NCBI RefSeq assembly: GCF_021390545.1
Contig: NZ_JAJUWR010000013.1
Coordinates: forward strand, 62,001 to 126,000
Length of the DNA stretch: 64,000 nucleotides
Direction of reading: 5' to 3'
From: Algoriphagus sp. AGSA1
GTDB taxonomy: Bacteria; Bacteroidota; Bacteroidia; Cytophagales; Cyclobacteriaceae
This document shows positions 17,655 through 26,964 of the stretch, one piece after another (positions within the stretch are counted from its first letter, which is position 1; every line of letters begins with the position of its first letter). The notes under the pieces are model-generated. The model saw nothing but the letters and a program-made list of their open reading frames with translations, made no database searches and was not told where the DNA came from. A program made the translations under genes and the position numbers.

Positions 17655-17921
17655 TCAACTTTTATAGTGCTTTGATTTGACCCTATATACCCACAGATAG
17701 GTGAAAAAGCTCAAAAACACCTGTAAAACACCAAAATGTAGCCAAGTGTAAGGTTCCCTAAGAGGTTCAAAATTGATGGTGTTATTATAATACAGTTTTG
17801 AGATCACCAGAGCCAAAATTGTCGCAGGAAGCACTACCACCATCCAAAAATAAAGAAATGAACGGTAAATAAAAGGAATGGTTTTTTTAACTGTTGGAGC
17901 TTTGGCTTTGCGGCTTTTCAT
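17655..17921 (-). CDS. Two-helix membrane protein, tandem paralogue A
   Basis: An 88-residue protein of unknown function: a basic N-terminus, PFIYRSFLYFWMVVVLPATI leading into a first transmembrane helix, a polar loop, a second helix (about 62-80) and a basic tail. It shares the pattern K-x-PF-x-YRSF-x-x-FW-x-V-x-x-x-LPA-x-IL with the next gene upstream, so the two arose by duplication. The 30-bp gap suggests one transcript. Confidence 0.6.
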   Translation of the reverse strand: MKSRKAKAPTVKKTIPFIYRSFLYFWMVVVLPATILALVISKLYYNNTINFEPLREPYTWLHFGVLQVFLSFFTYLWVYRVKSKHYKS

Positions 17922-17950
17922 AATGGGTCTGTGGCTTGTGTGAGTCTAGA

Positions 17951-18187
17951 TCAACTTTCCTCTTTGTATCTCTTAGCTTTTGGTTTATAATCCCTATAGT
18001 ACATCCATAGCCCAAAAAGTACCTGAAAGATCAGCGTTCTTACATAAGTAGAAGGCAACTTCAATAACTCCCAGCTGATCGATCCTTTGAAAAGTTCGGT
18101 GATGAGGATCGTGAGAATGCTGGCAGGAAGGATGTAAACCAGCCAGAAGTTAAAAAATGAGCGGTATAGAAAAGGCGCTTTTTTCAT
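17951..18187 (-). CDS. Two-helix membrane protein, tandem paralogue B
   Basis: A 78-residue homologue of the 17655-17921 product (APFLYRSFFNFWLVYILPAS near the N-terminus), again with two predicted helices and a basic, lysine-rich tail. Function unknown. The two copies have diverged most in the extracellular loop and second helix. Confidence 0.6.
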   Translation of the reverse strand: MKKAPFLYRSFFNFWLVYILPASILTILITELFKGSISWELLKLPSTYVRTLIFQVLFGLWMYYRDYKPKAKRYKEES

Positions 18188-18321
18188 CAGTTATTGGATT
18201 GAATTACTCAGGCCTGTCAGGACATGATGACTCATGATTAGGGAGCAGAACCTATATTAATTGGGTGAATTAAGTTGCAAAACCACGTTTTCTCTTCCAG
18301 AATTCAAGAGGCTTGATTTTG

Positions 18322-19554
18322 TCAATATTCGAATTTAACTGCCCGCAGATCGGCAGGAATTGTTTTTTTGCGTTTTGTTTCCAGGTGGTAAAGGTATTTC
18401 CCTAACTCTGCAAAAAAAGGAAATCCTATTTTTTCATATTCATAGTGATCATCATTGAGCGTATTGTTGTCATTGACATAGATTACCGCAGAGACGAAAA
18501 ACTCTATACCTTTTTCAAAATCCACATAATAACTCGCATCTAGCAAATGCCCATAAGCCTGCCCGGTTTTATTGAATATGCGGATGCTTTTTGGGATGTC
18601 GCCTTTATCATTTCCATCTAGGTAAAATTTTGAATAAGTGTCCCAGTATTCTTCTTTTGGGTAGTGGGGAAAATCACTTTCCGCCGGAAGCATACCCATG
18701 TATTTAAGGATGAAATTCCGATGCTCTTCATTGATAGAGAATCGCTCTGATTCTACAAAAGACATAGGGAAAACAATTCTTTGGACTACTCCATGAAGAT
18801 CTGAGAGAGCCAGTTTATTTTTATAGGTAAACTCCATTGGCTCCATGATCAGAGAATCTCCCACGTAGAATGCCTCTCCTATCGTTGGATTGTTACTATT
18901 AGTATAGTGCTGTGTGGAAGTTCGCTCTGGTTTCTCGAAGATCACATTGCCTACAGAATCCAAAAACCGTATAGGATTAACTATCCGGTTTTCCTCTGGG
19001 CTTGAGGCAACACTTAGTCTATGATTGATGACGCTGTGGTAAAGTCCTTTTTCTTTCAGTTTTTCATTGATGTAGTCCTGCCCAAGGAGTTCATATAGAC
19101 GATTGTAGGCGTCATTGTCCGATACCAACAGAATTTTCTTGATGTAGTGAGCTACACTTGGAACGGAATCTTTTGAGGATAAATCTGATAAGGCTGGCTT
19201 TTGGAAAGGACGTATGGAATCCACCAGCATAGCCGTTTCTGCTGTTAACCCCTTTATATTTTGTTCTTCCAGCCATTCCAGTGCAAGGATGGCAATGGGT
19301 AATTTTACCGTGGAGGCGGGGTAGAAATAGTGGGTATCGTCAAGGTTTACCGTGAAATCCGTCATCAGCGCATTGCCGTGTTCATTGCGGTCTATCTGGG
19401 TGTAAATTATTTGCACTTGATATTTATCCACATCGTCTAATACCTGCTTCAACATGGGAAAATCTTTCAGATCATCTTCGAAAGGCATTGTTGTTTTCGA
19501 AGAACATGAACATAGCAATGCAAGAAGACAAATAACCAAAACAGGTTGTTTCAT
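18322..19554 (-). CDS. Class A beta-lactamase-like serine hydrolase lipoprotein
   Basis: A 410-residue protein with a lipoprotein-like signal (LLALLCSCSS). All three active-site boxes of penicillin-interacting serine enzymes are present and ordered: STVK (S81, K84), SDN (145-147) and KTG (329-331). It is longer than class A beta-lactamases (about 290 residues), with an insertion between SDN and KTG, and the omega-loop ExxxN was not recognised. It is probably a serine hydrolase acting on peptidoglycan-like peptides; beta-lactam hydrolysis is possible but not shown. Confidence 0.8.
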   Translation of the reverse strand: MKQPVLVICLLALLCSCSSKTTMPFEDDLKDFPMLKQVLDDVDKYQVQIIYTQIDRNEHGNALMTDFTVNLDDTHYFYPASTVKLPIAILALEWLEEQNIKGLTAETAMLVDSIRPFQKPALSDLSSKDSVPSVAHYIKKILLVSDNDAYNRLYELLGQDYINEKLKEKGLYHSVINHRLSVASSPEENRIVNPIRFLDSVGNVIFEKPERTSTQHYTNSNNPTIGEAFYVGDSLIMEPMEFTYKNKLALSDLHGVVQRIVFPMSFVESERFSINEEHRNFILKYMGMLPAESDFPHYPKEEYWDTYSKFYLDGNDKGDIPKSIRIFNKTGQAYGHLLDASYYVDFEKGIEFFVSAVIYVNDNNTLNDDHYEYEKIGFPFFAELGKYLYHLETKRKKTIPADLRAVKFEY

Positions 19555-19577
19555 GTGTTTATAATTTGTTTTTCAAC

Positions 19578-19589
19578 GGCAATATTGCC
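19578..19589. repeat. 12-bp palindrome upstream of the serine hydrolase gene
   Basis: GGCAATATTGCC is a perfect palindrome 24 bp upstream of the serine hydrolase start. It could be an operator, but there is no second copy in the region to support this. Confidence 0.25.
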
Positions 19590-19674
19590 TCTCACAAATT
19601 TTTTAGGGGGGTACTTTTGGGGAGAATGGGGTGAATAATCATGACTTTGTGTAATGCATAAGCCACGCTGCTTT

Positions 19675-20736
19675 TCATGTTTGGGAAAGATCCTGGATTA
19701 TATCATTCAGGTACATCAGATCGCTGAGCTCATGATAGGCAGAAACCACGATTCGATTTACACTGGGACTATCAGCAGTTGGATAGGCAAAAGATGAGGT
19801 GATGATTCCTGCTTTTTCAAATTCTTTCACCCAGGAATCATCGGTATATACAAATGCGGGAAAATACCTTGACCCTTTTATTTGTTTTACTGCGGCTGTT
19901 TCCTGTGCAAAAATCCCACAGGCATCTTCTAACCATGTTTTTTTCTCAAGATAAATATCCTCCATATCCAGGAAAGTTTGTAGGTGTGCGGGCGAACCTG
20001 GGGATGCTCCTCCAAATAGCGGAGTACTCTTTATCTTTTCAATTTCTGAATCCGATCCCAAAATAATTCCTGCTGGTAGTCCCAGCCCTTTTCCCAATGA
20101 GCCTGAGACGATCAAATTGATCGAAGTATGAGCCCATCGTGAGTAAGTACCATAAATACTATTCCCTAATACACCAAAGGCATGGCTATCGTCAACTAAT
20201 AGGTTGACTTCATGTTTTGTTGCGATATCTTTTACCCACTCATAGTCATGGATTTCACACAGAAATGGATCAACGGCATTGCCGATTAGAAGGATTTTTT
20301 GAGGAGCAAGCTTAGCAGCCTGCTCTAAACACCAGTTTTTCCATTGTGCAAAATTTAATTGTGCGGCAGTATATAACCCATCCGGAATCACCGCGGCATG
20401 TGCATCAGGGGCGATCCATGTGAGGGTAGATGGGTGATATAAAGATTTCCATGCGGCAATTCCAGCCAAATAGCCCGAGCTCAGCACAGCTGCGGAAGGA
20501 GCCGCAGCTGACAGGGCAAAATGCTCCTCGAAGTCCTCAAAAACCTGCAGACGTACGTTGTTGTTTCTACTTTGCCCATGATTGGCACCGTATTCAAAAA
20601 GATTATCGGCCAGTACATCCAAAAAATCCATGTTTTGGGCCATCCCCAGATAGGAGGTTCCGCTGAAATAGAGGTATTCCTTACCATCTATTTCTATCAT
20701 TCTACCTATACCTGTATCTAAATAATGATTTTTCAA
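19675..20736 (-). CDS. BioF-like PLP-dependent aminotransferase class I/II protein
   Basis: A 353-residue fold type I PLP enzyme resembling the alpha-oxoamine synthase group. It has VDDSHAFGVLG (182-192; the Asp/His pair contacts PLP) and the Schiff-base lysine K216 in SGSLGKGLGLPAG. It is shorter than KAS/KBL enzymes (about 390) and replaces the usual GTFGKALG by GSLGKGLG, so it may not be a true 8-amino-7-oxononanoate synthase. It follows a VOC-family gene by 8 bp and is probably co-transcribed with it. Reaction unknown. Confidence 0.75.
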   Translation of the reverse strand: MKNHYLDTGIGRMIEIDGKEYLYFSGTSYLGMAQNMDFLDVLADNLFEYGANHGQSRNNNVRLQVFEDFEEHFALSAAAPSAAVLSSGYLAGIAAWKSLYHPSTLTWIAPDAHAAVIPDGLYTAAQLNFAQWKNWCLEQAAKLAPQKILLIGNAVDPFLCEIHDYEWVKDIATKHEVNLLVDDSHAFGVLGNSIYGTYSRWAHTSINLIVSGSLGKGLGLPAGIILGSDSEIEKIKSTPLFGGASPGSPAHLQTFLDMEDIYLEKKTWLEDACGIFAQETAAVKQIKGSRYFPAFVYTDDSWVKEFEKAGIITSSFAYPTADSPSVNRIVVSAYHELSDLMYLNDIIQDLSQT

Positions 20737-20744
20737 TTTGTCTA

Positions 20745-21167
20745 TCAGTTGGCGAATATTTGTGATTCATCTTGAAATGACTTGAACTCCAATGCGTTCC
20801 CGCAAGGGTCTAAGAAAAACATGGTAGCCTGCTCGCCCACTTCGCCCTTAAATCGGATATAGGGATCTATGACAAATTCGATCCCGTGAGACTTAAGTTT
20901 GTCAGCTAACTCATGCCATTCGTCCCAAGGTAGAATCGCTCCAAAATGCCGTACAGGGACATTTTTGCCATCCACGGCATTTGTACTTGCCTGCGCCAAT
21001 TCTTCAGGCTTGATGTGGGCGGAAAGCTGGTGGCCGAAAAAATTGAAATCAATCCATTTTTCGGTGTTTCTACCTATCTCACAGCCAAGCAGATCTCCAT
21101 AGAACATGCGGGTTTCTTCAATGTCCCGAATGGGGAAAGCCAAGTGAAATGGTTTAAATTTGCTCAT
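20745..21167 (-). CDS. VOC-family (glyoxalase-like) protein
   Basis: A 140-residue protein of the vicinal-oxygen-chelate fold: [20 protein letters not shown] at about 8-27 and the closing [15 protein letters not shown] near 116-130. Histidines near the start of each module and the glutamate of ALEF could form the metal site. It is the first gene of a probable two-gene operon with the BioF-like enzyme. The substrate is not evident. Confidence 0.85.
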   Translation of the reverse strand: MSKFKPFHLAFPIRDIEETRMFYGDLLGCEIGRNTEKWIDFNFFGHQLSAHIKPEELAQASTNAVDGKNVPVRHFGAILPWDEWHELADKLKSHGIEFVIDPYIRFKGEVGEQATMFFLDPCGNALEFKSFQDESQIFAN

Positions 21168-21227
21168 AATGCGTACTTTCGTTGAGGGTTTTTCGGCTTC
21201 AATTTAGTTGTTTTATCCTTAAATAAT

Positions 21228-22139
21228 ATGAAGAAAAGCAAATCGGTATCATTGGTTCTGAGTAGCGGTGGAGCGCGGGGATTAGCGCATGTAGGCGTGA
21301 TCGAAGAGCTGGAGAATCGTGGCTACCAAATAGAGGAGATCGCGGGATGTTCGGCGGGGGCATTGGTGGGAGGCATGTATGCAGCCGGCAAAATGAACGA
21401 ATTTAGTGATTGGATGTGCCACCTGGACAGGTTGGATGTTTTCTCGCTTATGGATTTTACATTTTCCAGCCGGGGATTTATCAAGGGAGAAAAAGTGTAC
21501 AACGCCTTGAAAAACGTGGTACAAGACTGCCAGATTGAAAATCTGAAAATTCCTTTTTCCTGCAATGCGGTGGATTACCGGAGCGGTGAGGAAGTCGTAT
21601 TTAGAGAAGGAAGTCTATATGCGGCCATCCGGGCATCAGGCAGTATTCCTACGGTGTTTCAGCCCGCAAAAATCAACGATTATGAACTTATCGATGGAGG
21701 TGTGCTGAATCCAGTGCCTATTTCCCTTCTCCGGCATCCTGGTGACAACCTGCTTATGGTAGTAGGATTAAATGCCGCTGACACAGAATTGGTAACTCCC
21801 CCCACCAAAAATGCGGAAGGGCAACGGTTTATCTCCATGCCTAAGTGGCTCAAAGATTATAGAAACAAAATGCGGCAGTATTTTCCGGAGCAGGAAAAGG
21901 TACCAAAATCCAATTCTCTAAGTTCGATCAACCTGATGACCCGCTCGTTTGATTTGCTTCAAGATCGGTTTTGTTCGCTTTTGGTAGAAAAATACCCAGT
22001 AGATGTCACTGTACAGATTGCCCGAAACCAGGCAGGGACGCTGGAGTTTCACCGGGCTGCGGAATTAATAGAAATCGGGAGGCAGAAAGCCGCCAAAGCA
22101 CTAGATGAATGGGAAAATGCAGATCACGGAACTGAATAA
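21228..22139 (+). CDS. Patatin-like phospholipase
   Basis: A 303-residue cytoplasmic-type patatin (RssA-like). It has the oxyanion loop SGGARG (13-18), the nucleophile motif GCSAG with S42, and the dyad aspartate D156 in IDGG. No signal peptide is present. Family members hydrolyse acyl esters of membrane lipids. The next gene, a methyltransferase, overlaps its 3' end, so the two are translationally coupled. Confidence 0.9.
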   Translation: MKKSKSVSLVLSSGGARGLAHVGVIEELENRGYQIEEIAGCSAGALVGGMYAAGKMNEFSDWMCHLDRLDVFSLMDFTFSSRGFIKGEKVYNALKNVVQDCQIENLKIPFSCNAVDYRSGEEVVFREGSLYAAIRASGSIPTVFQPAKINDYELIDGGVLNPVPISLLRHPGDNLLMVVGLNAADTELVTPPTKNAEGQRFISMPKWLKDYRNKMRQYFPEQEKVPKSNSLSSINLMTRSFDLLQDRFCSLLVEKYPVDVTVQIARNQAGTLEFHRAAELIEIGRQKAAKALDEWENADHGTE

Positions 22140-22731
22140 GTTACTCGGCAATATTGATATCTATCTGTTGGATCAGATTCTGAAAGGTAGATTCAGTCCT
22201 GATATGAAAATACTTGACGCAGGATGCGGGGAAGGGCGAAACGCCCAATATTTTATTAATGCGGGTTATCAGGTGTTTGGAGTTGATCAGCAGGATCTTG
22301 CTATTCAATACCTTCGCTATGCTGCCAGAAGTCTTCACCCTTCTTATGATATTCATCGTTTCCAGCTTGGCAAAATGGAAGATATCCCTTTCCATAAAGA
22401 GGCTTTTGATGCAGTAATTTGCTCGGCTGTGCTTCATTTTGCGACAGATGAAGCCAATTTTTGGCAGATGATGAATGAAATGCTCCGTGTGCTTAAGTCC
22501 GGGGGGGTTTTATGGTTTAGGATGACAACGGCTTTTGGGGGCATATTGGAACTGAGTACGGAGACCAGTGGCGGTAAATATGCTTTACCGGATGGTTCTG
22601 AGCGGTTTTTGTTGCAACAGAGGCATTTGGACAAGTTAAATGCACTTGGCTTACGATTCCTAGAAGCTCCGAAATCAGTACTTGTCCACGGAAAGCGTGC
22701 CATGGGAGTTTTTGTGATGGAGAAGACGTAA
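22117..22731 (+). CDS. Class I SAM-dependent methyltransferase
   Basis: About 204 residues from ATG 22117; ATG 22105 is also possible and adds four residues. Motif I, ILDAGCGEGRN, is at 32-42, and the post-I acidic residue is in VFGVDQQ. AVICSAVLHF matches motif IV of the UbiE/Methyltransf_11 group. The start overlaps the patatin gene by 23 bp. Substrate unknown. Confidence 0.85.
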   Translation: MQITELNKLLGNIDIYLLDQILKGRFSPDMKILDAGCGEGRNAQYFINAGYQVFGVDQQDLAIQYLRYAARSLHPSYDIHRFQLGKMEDIPFHKEAFDAVICSAVLHFATDEANFWQMMNEMLRVLKSGGVLWFRMTTAFGGILELSTETSGGKYALPDGSERFLLQQRHLDKLNALGLRFLEAPKSVLVHGKRAMGVFVMEKT

Positions 22732-22803
22732 ATTGATTGTTTAAATGGTAAGTTTGAAAATGTCCGTGGAGGGAACAGCATTTTCAATTGAATTTTTAGA
22801 AAT

Positions 22804-23406
22804 ATGGAATTACAGTATGTCTTGGAATTGCTTGGGACCATTGTCTTCGCCATCTCTGGTGCCCTTGCTATTCGGGAGCGGGAACATGATATGTTCGGGG
22901 CTGGTTTTACGGGATTCATTACAGCTATAGGAGGAGGTACGCTGCGGGATATTTTGCTGGATAGTTATCCACTTGTCTGGATTGGAGACGTAAGGTTTCT
23001 ATATGCTATTTTGATAGGTATTTTGGCCGCCTTCGTTTTCCCTAATTTCCTAAGTAGGCTACGCAGAACCTTCTTTCTTTTTGATACACTGGGTATTGCT
23101 TTTTTCACGGTTCTGGGTGTTGAAAAAGCACTAAGTCTAGGGGTTCGGCCTGAGATTGCGGCAATAATGGGAATGTTTTCAGCGGTAATGGGCGGAGTAA
23201 TAAGGGATACGCTGACGAATGAAATACCTATTCTATTCAGAAAAGAAATCTATGCCTCGGCCTGTCTGTCTGGAGCCATTTTCTATTTGACACTAAATTA
23301 TTTCGATGTTTCCAGAGATGTAAACTTACTCTTATCCATAGCGGTCATAATCTTGATCAGGCTTCTTTCTATGAAGTACAAGTTGAGTTTACCTAGATTG
23401 GATTAG
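22804..23406 (+). CDS. TRIC-type cation channel family protein (UPF0126, YadS/YicG)
   Basis: A 200-residue membrane protein made of two homologous triple-helix halves. Each carries the glycine-rich signature: GFITAIGGGTLRDILLD in the first and GMFSAVMGGVIRDTLTNEIP in the second. These are prokaryotic homologues of trimeric intracellular cation channels. It sits 72 bp after the methyltransferase gene on the same strand. Confidence 0.92.
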   Translation: MELQYVLELLGTIVFAISGALAIREREHDMFGAGFTGFITAIGGGTLRDILLDSYPLVWIGDVRFLYAILIGILAAFVFPNFLSRLRRTFFLFDTLGIAFFTVLGVEKALSLGVRPEIAAIMGMFSAVMGGVIRDTLTNEIPILFRKEIYASACLSGAIFYLTLNYFDVSRDVNLLLSIAVIILIRLLSMKYKLSLPRLD

Positions 23407-23496
23407 AATGACCGGGAGTAAATGAATAATGTTTATTGCATTATATTGGACTCGGTTTTTCCCAGGAAACTATCGCATTTTATCAGTTAATAATTC

Positions 23497-24390
23497 ATGC
23501 ATCTTACTCAAAATCACGTGGATTGGAAATCCATTTTGGATCCTTTTTCTATTCTCTACATCATAGCAGGGGTGTTTTGCGCCGCCGCCGCCCTTGAAAT
23601 GTTCCTTCTGCCCAATCAATTTCTAGATGGGGGAGTAACCGGTATGGCTATTATTGTCAATTTGCACTATGGTGTCAATATCAATCTATTGCTGGTAGCC
23701 TTCAATATCCCTTTCCTTTGGCTTGGCTGGAAGAAGATAGGGAAGACCTTTGCGGTACAATCCACATTTTCAATATTCCTGTTGGTTTTGGTGCTGGAGT
23801 TTGTCTCCTTCACCCCGATCACAAATGACATGGTGCTTAGTGCCGTGTTCGGAGGTGTTCTGATGGGGGTGGGGATAGGTCTGATACTGCGTGGTGGAGG
23901 ATTGATCGATGGTTTTGAGGTGATTACGGAGTTTGTGCATAAAAACTCTCCGCTTTCCGCCAGTGAGATCACCATGTTTTTCAACTCACTGATCTTCCTG
24001 TTTGCTGCCTTGTTTTTCGGAATAGAGCCAGCGATGTATTCTATCATCACCTATTTTACCGCGATCAAGATGACAGATTATATTGTTGATGGTTTGGAGG
24101 AATACACTGCTTTGACCATTATTTCCAAGAATGATGAAGAGGTAAAAAAATTGATAGTAAAGCAGTTTGGCAAGGCTATTTCAGTTTATAAGGGAGAACG
24201 GGGATATCTTCCGGAGGCTTTTGATATCAAATACCCATGTGATATCATTATGACGGTAGTAACTAGGCTGGAAGTTCATCGTATCAAACTGGCGGTGCAG
24301 GAAATAGACCCAACAGCCTTTTTTTACTTGCAGACGATCAAGGAAGTAAAGGGTGGACAGATCAAGCATGTGGGGAAAAAGCACGGGTGA
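23497..24390 (+). CDS. YitT-family membrane protein (DUF161/DUF2179)
   Basis: A 297-residue protein with about five or six membrane helices (about 18-205), including LPNQFLDGGVTGMAIIVN and the GLILRGGGLIDGFEVI segment typical of YitT. A C-terminal cytoplasmic DUF2179 domain (about 215-290) contains YKGERGYLPEAFDI. YitT proteins are suspected transporters, but the substrate is not established. Confidence 0.9.
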   Translation: MHLTQNHVDWKSILDPFSILYIIAGVFCAAAALEMFLLPNQFLDGGVTGMAIIVNLHYGVNINLLLVAFNIPFLWLGWKKIGKTFAVQSTFSIFLLVLVLEFVSFTPITNDMVLSAVFGGVLMGVGIGLILRGGGLIDGFEVITEFVHKNSPLSASEITMFFNSLIFLFAALFFGIEPAMYSIITYFTAIKMTDYIVDGLEEYTALTIISKNDEEVKKLIVKQFGKAISVYKGERGYLPEAFDIKYPCDIIMTVVTRLEVHRIKLAVQEIDPTAFFYLQTIKEVKGGQIKHVGKKHG

Positions 24391-24489
24391 GGTTCCTAGA
24401 GGTTTTTCAGCAAAATGCCGAGCCGAGAGGAAGGTTTTTGCAGAAGCCTAGATGATGTGGGGAAGGAATTCTAATTCCACCTCAGCCGC

Positions 24490-25065
24490 TTAGCCTAATT
24501 TTGGGATCAGTGCAGGCACGGAAGCTTTATAGCTACGATAAGCATCACCATATTTTAGCAGTAATTCTTTTTCCTTAACAGAGATCCCAATCGGCAAGTA
24601 AAGGAGAAAGCATCCTAAATGAACCGCAGCAGTAATGGTACCTGAAAACAGGAAATATCCACTAAAAATCAATACTAACCCGGCATAAAGTGGATGCCGG
24701 ATTTTGGAATATAATCCGCTGGTAACCAATTTTTCTTCCTCTGAATTAGACTCGGATCCCAATAGCCTTTTCAAAGAATACTTCTTGCTTGATTTGGTGA
24801 CGATGATCGTGCCAAATCCGGCCAGCATATATCCTAAATAATCAGTTAGGCTGCTTTTGGAAATCAATACCGTTTTGTGGATCAACAGTGCCTGCATAGT
24901 AATCCCTGATAAAATCAAAATAGCCAATAAGGCATGGACAAGGTGGTACCATTTGTTTGCTTTCCCCCATTTTACCTCCAAAATTCTTTTTATCTTGGAT
25001 GCAGACAGTAGGGAATGTAACGTGTAAAAAAGCGCCCAGCTCAAAGCCAGAAGAATGTAATCCAT
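24490..25065 (-). CDS. Isoprenylcysteine methyltransferase-like (ICMT/NnrU-type) membrane protein
   Basis: A 191-residue protein with five or so helices. The C-terminal half has the ICMT/PEMT signature: LVTSGLYSKIRHPLYAGLVL, then KEKELLLKYGDAYRSY near the end, which binds S-adenosylmethionine in characterised relatives. The substrate in bacteria is generally unknown. It is divergent from the dehydrogenase gene at 25101. Confidence 0.82.
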   Translation of the reverse strand: MDYILLALSWALFYTLHSLLSASKIKRILEVKWGKANKWYHLVHALLAILILSGITMQALLIHKTVLISKSSLTDYLGYMLAGFGTIIVTKSSKKYSLKRLLGSESNSEEEKLVTSGLYSKIRHPLYAGLVLIFSGYFLFSGTITAAVHLGCFLLYLPIGISVKEKELLLKYGDAYRSYKASVPALIPKLG

Positions 25066-25100
25066 TAGGAAATACCAATTTAGGAGAAACTATAATTTTT

Positions 25101-26309
25101 ATGAAAATCGGAATAATTCGCGAAGGAAAAAACCCACCTGACAAACGTGTTCCATTTACTCCTGCCCAGCTGAAGGACATTCAGGACAAGCATCGGGGCG
25201 AGCTAAGCATTCAGGTGCAGTCCAGTTCTTTTCGTGCGTATTCAGATGATGAATTTAGGGAAATGGGTGTGGAAGTGGTGGATGATGTCAGTGAATGTGA
25301 TGTGCTTTTTGGTGTGAAGGAGGTTCCGGTAGCTGATCTGATAGCTGGTAAAACCTATTTTTTCTTTTCGCATACGATCAAAAAACAACCTTATAACCGA
25401 GATTTGCTGAGGGCTGTTCTGGATATGAATATCAGGTTGATTGACTATGAAGTTTTGAAAGATGAGCAAGGAAAAAGGGTGGTTGCTTTTGGCAGATGGG
25501 CAGGAATAGTCGGTGCGTATAATGCATTTTGGACTTATGGAAAAAAAACGGGATTATTTGATCTCAAACGGGCAAATGAATGTCTCAATCTTGAAGAACT
25601 GCACCAAGAGCTGTCAAAAGTCCAGCTTCCTCCGGTGAAAATTATACTGACCGGATCAGGAAGAGTAGGCCATGGTGCGATGGAGGTATTGGATGCCATG
25701 CATATCAAGGAGGCTTCAGTGGATGATTTCCTCCATCTTTATTTTGAAGAACCAGTGTATGTAAAATTAAAATCTGAAGATTACAATCGAAGAAAGTCTG
25801 ACGGGGGCTTTGACAGGGAAGAGTTCCACGCTTTTCCAGAGCGTTACGAAAGCCATTTTCTGAAATTTTCCGAAGCAGGGGAAATTTTGATATCTGGCGC
25901 TTATTGGAATCCTGACGCTCCCCGCTTATTCGAACTGAAGGATATAGCAGAGGAGGATTTCCAACTATCAGTGATCGCCGATATAAGCTGTGATGTAGGG
26001 GGGGCGACTCCCACCACGCTTACTTCCAGTACAATTATAGATCCCGTGTATGATGTTGATCGTCAATCGGGCAAAAAAATCCCTGCGTTTAGCTGCCAGA
26101 CCAGTATTTCCGTTATGGCAATTGACAATCTACCCTGTGAGCTTCCACGAGAGGCCAGCAAAGAATTTGGCATTCAGCTGACAAACTGGGTGATTCCGGC
26201 ACTTTTGGAAGAAAATTCCGGAATTCTGGAGCGTGCCACTATTGCCAGAGATGGGGACTTGACCCTAGAGTTTATGTATCTGACTGACTTTGTAAATCAC
26301 CATGAATAA
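25101..26309 (+). CDS. Saccharopine/alanine dehydrogenase-like NAD(P)-dependent oxidoreductase
   Basis: A 402-residue protein started at ATG 25101, where MKIGIIREGKNPPDKRVPFT matches the AlaDH/PNT N-terminal domain. The longer upstream frame overlaps the divergent gene and is rejected. A Rossmann segment (IILTGSGRVGHGAMEVL) lies near 178-194, and DISCDVGGATPTTLTSSTII with DPVYDVD near 300-325 is like lysine-forming saccharopine dehydrogenases. Bacteria of this group seldom use saccharopine, so the true substrate is open. Its last 8 bp overlap deoC. Confidence 0.8.
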   Translation: MKIGIIREGKNPPDKRVPFTPAQLKDIQDKHRGELSIQVQSSSFRAYSDDEFREMGVEVVDDVSECDVLFGVKEVPVADLIAGKTYFFFSHTIKKQPYNRDLLRAVLDMNIRLIDYEVLKDEQGKRVVAFGRWAGIVGAYNAFWTYGKKTGLFDLKRANECLNLEELHQELSKVQLPPVKIILTGSGRVGHGAMEVLDAMHIKEASVDDFLHLYFEEPVYVKLKSEDYNRRKSDGGFDREEFHAFPERYESHFLKFSEAGEILISGAYWNPDAPRLFELKDIAEEDFQLSVIADISCDVGGATPTTLTSSTIIDPVYDVDRQSGKKIPAFSCQTSISVMAIDNLPCELPREASKEFGIQLTNWVIPALLEENSGILERATIARDGDLTLEFMYLTDFVNHHE

Positions 26310-26964
26310 CCTAAACAGATTTTTGGAATCCACTCTACTTAAGCCCACCATGACAGGCTCTGAAGTGGCGTTGCTGGTAAGAGAAGCAATAGAGGAGCAA
26401 TTTGTTGGAATTTGCGTCCCCCCTTTTTGGCTGAAGCAGGTTAGGAGAGATTTAGGAGATGAGAATGTACAGCTGGTGACCGTTATCGGGTTTCCTCTTG
26501 GCTATACTGATACGGCGACAAAAGTATTCGAGACCAAGGAAGCAATCCGGCAGGGCGCGGATGAGTTGGATCTGGTATGGTCTCAGACTGCATTTCATTC
26601 AGGGATGAATTGGCCTAAAGTGGAGATCGCACAAGTAGCCAAAATCTGCCATGAAGAGGGAAGAATCCTAAAGGTGATTATAGAGACAGCTTACTTGACT
26701 GAGCAGCAAATCATAGAAGCCTGTACGATCTGTGAGGACGCAGGGGCGGATTTTGTGAAAACATCCACTGGATATGCACCTGACGGCGCACAAGTAGATC
26801 ACATCAGACTAATGCGCGAGACCTTATCCTCATCAGTAGGCATAAAAGCAAGCGGAGGAATCAAAACACTTGATTCTGCGCTGGAGTTAATCCAAGCAGG
26901 TGCGGACAGGATTGGCACAAGCTCAGCTAAGGCCTTGATGGACTCTTGGAGGAATACAGTTTAA
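26302..26964 (+). CDS. deoC: Deoxyribose-phosphate aldolase
   Basis: A 220-residue class I aldolase of the DeoC family. The Schiff-base lysine is K153 in FVKTSTGY, the second active-site lysine is K182 in GIKASGGI, and D90 lies in ADELDLV. It splits 2-deoxyribose-5-phosphate into glyceraldehyde-3-phosphate and acetaldehyde in deoxynucleoside breakdown. The start overlaps the preceding dehydrogenase gene, so they are coupled; the stop overlaps the convergent transporter gene by 4 bp. Confidence 0.95.
   Translation: MNNLNRFLESTLLKPTMTGSEVALLVREAIEEQFVGICVPPFWLKQVRRDLGDENVQLVTVIGFPLGYTDTATKVFETKEAIRQGADELDLVWSQTAFHSGMNWPKVEIAQVAKICHEEGRILKVIIETAYLTEQQIIEACTICEDAGADFVKTSTGYAPDGAQVDHIRLMRETLSSSVGIKASGGIKTLDSALELIQAGADRIGTSSAKALMDSWRNTV

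Noticed and set aside
24957..25100. 48-codon N-terminal extension of the saccharopine dehydrogenase-like gene
   Set aside because: It overlaps the divergent ICMT-like gene, and the family N-terminus begins exactly at ATG 25101.
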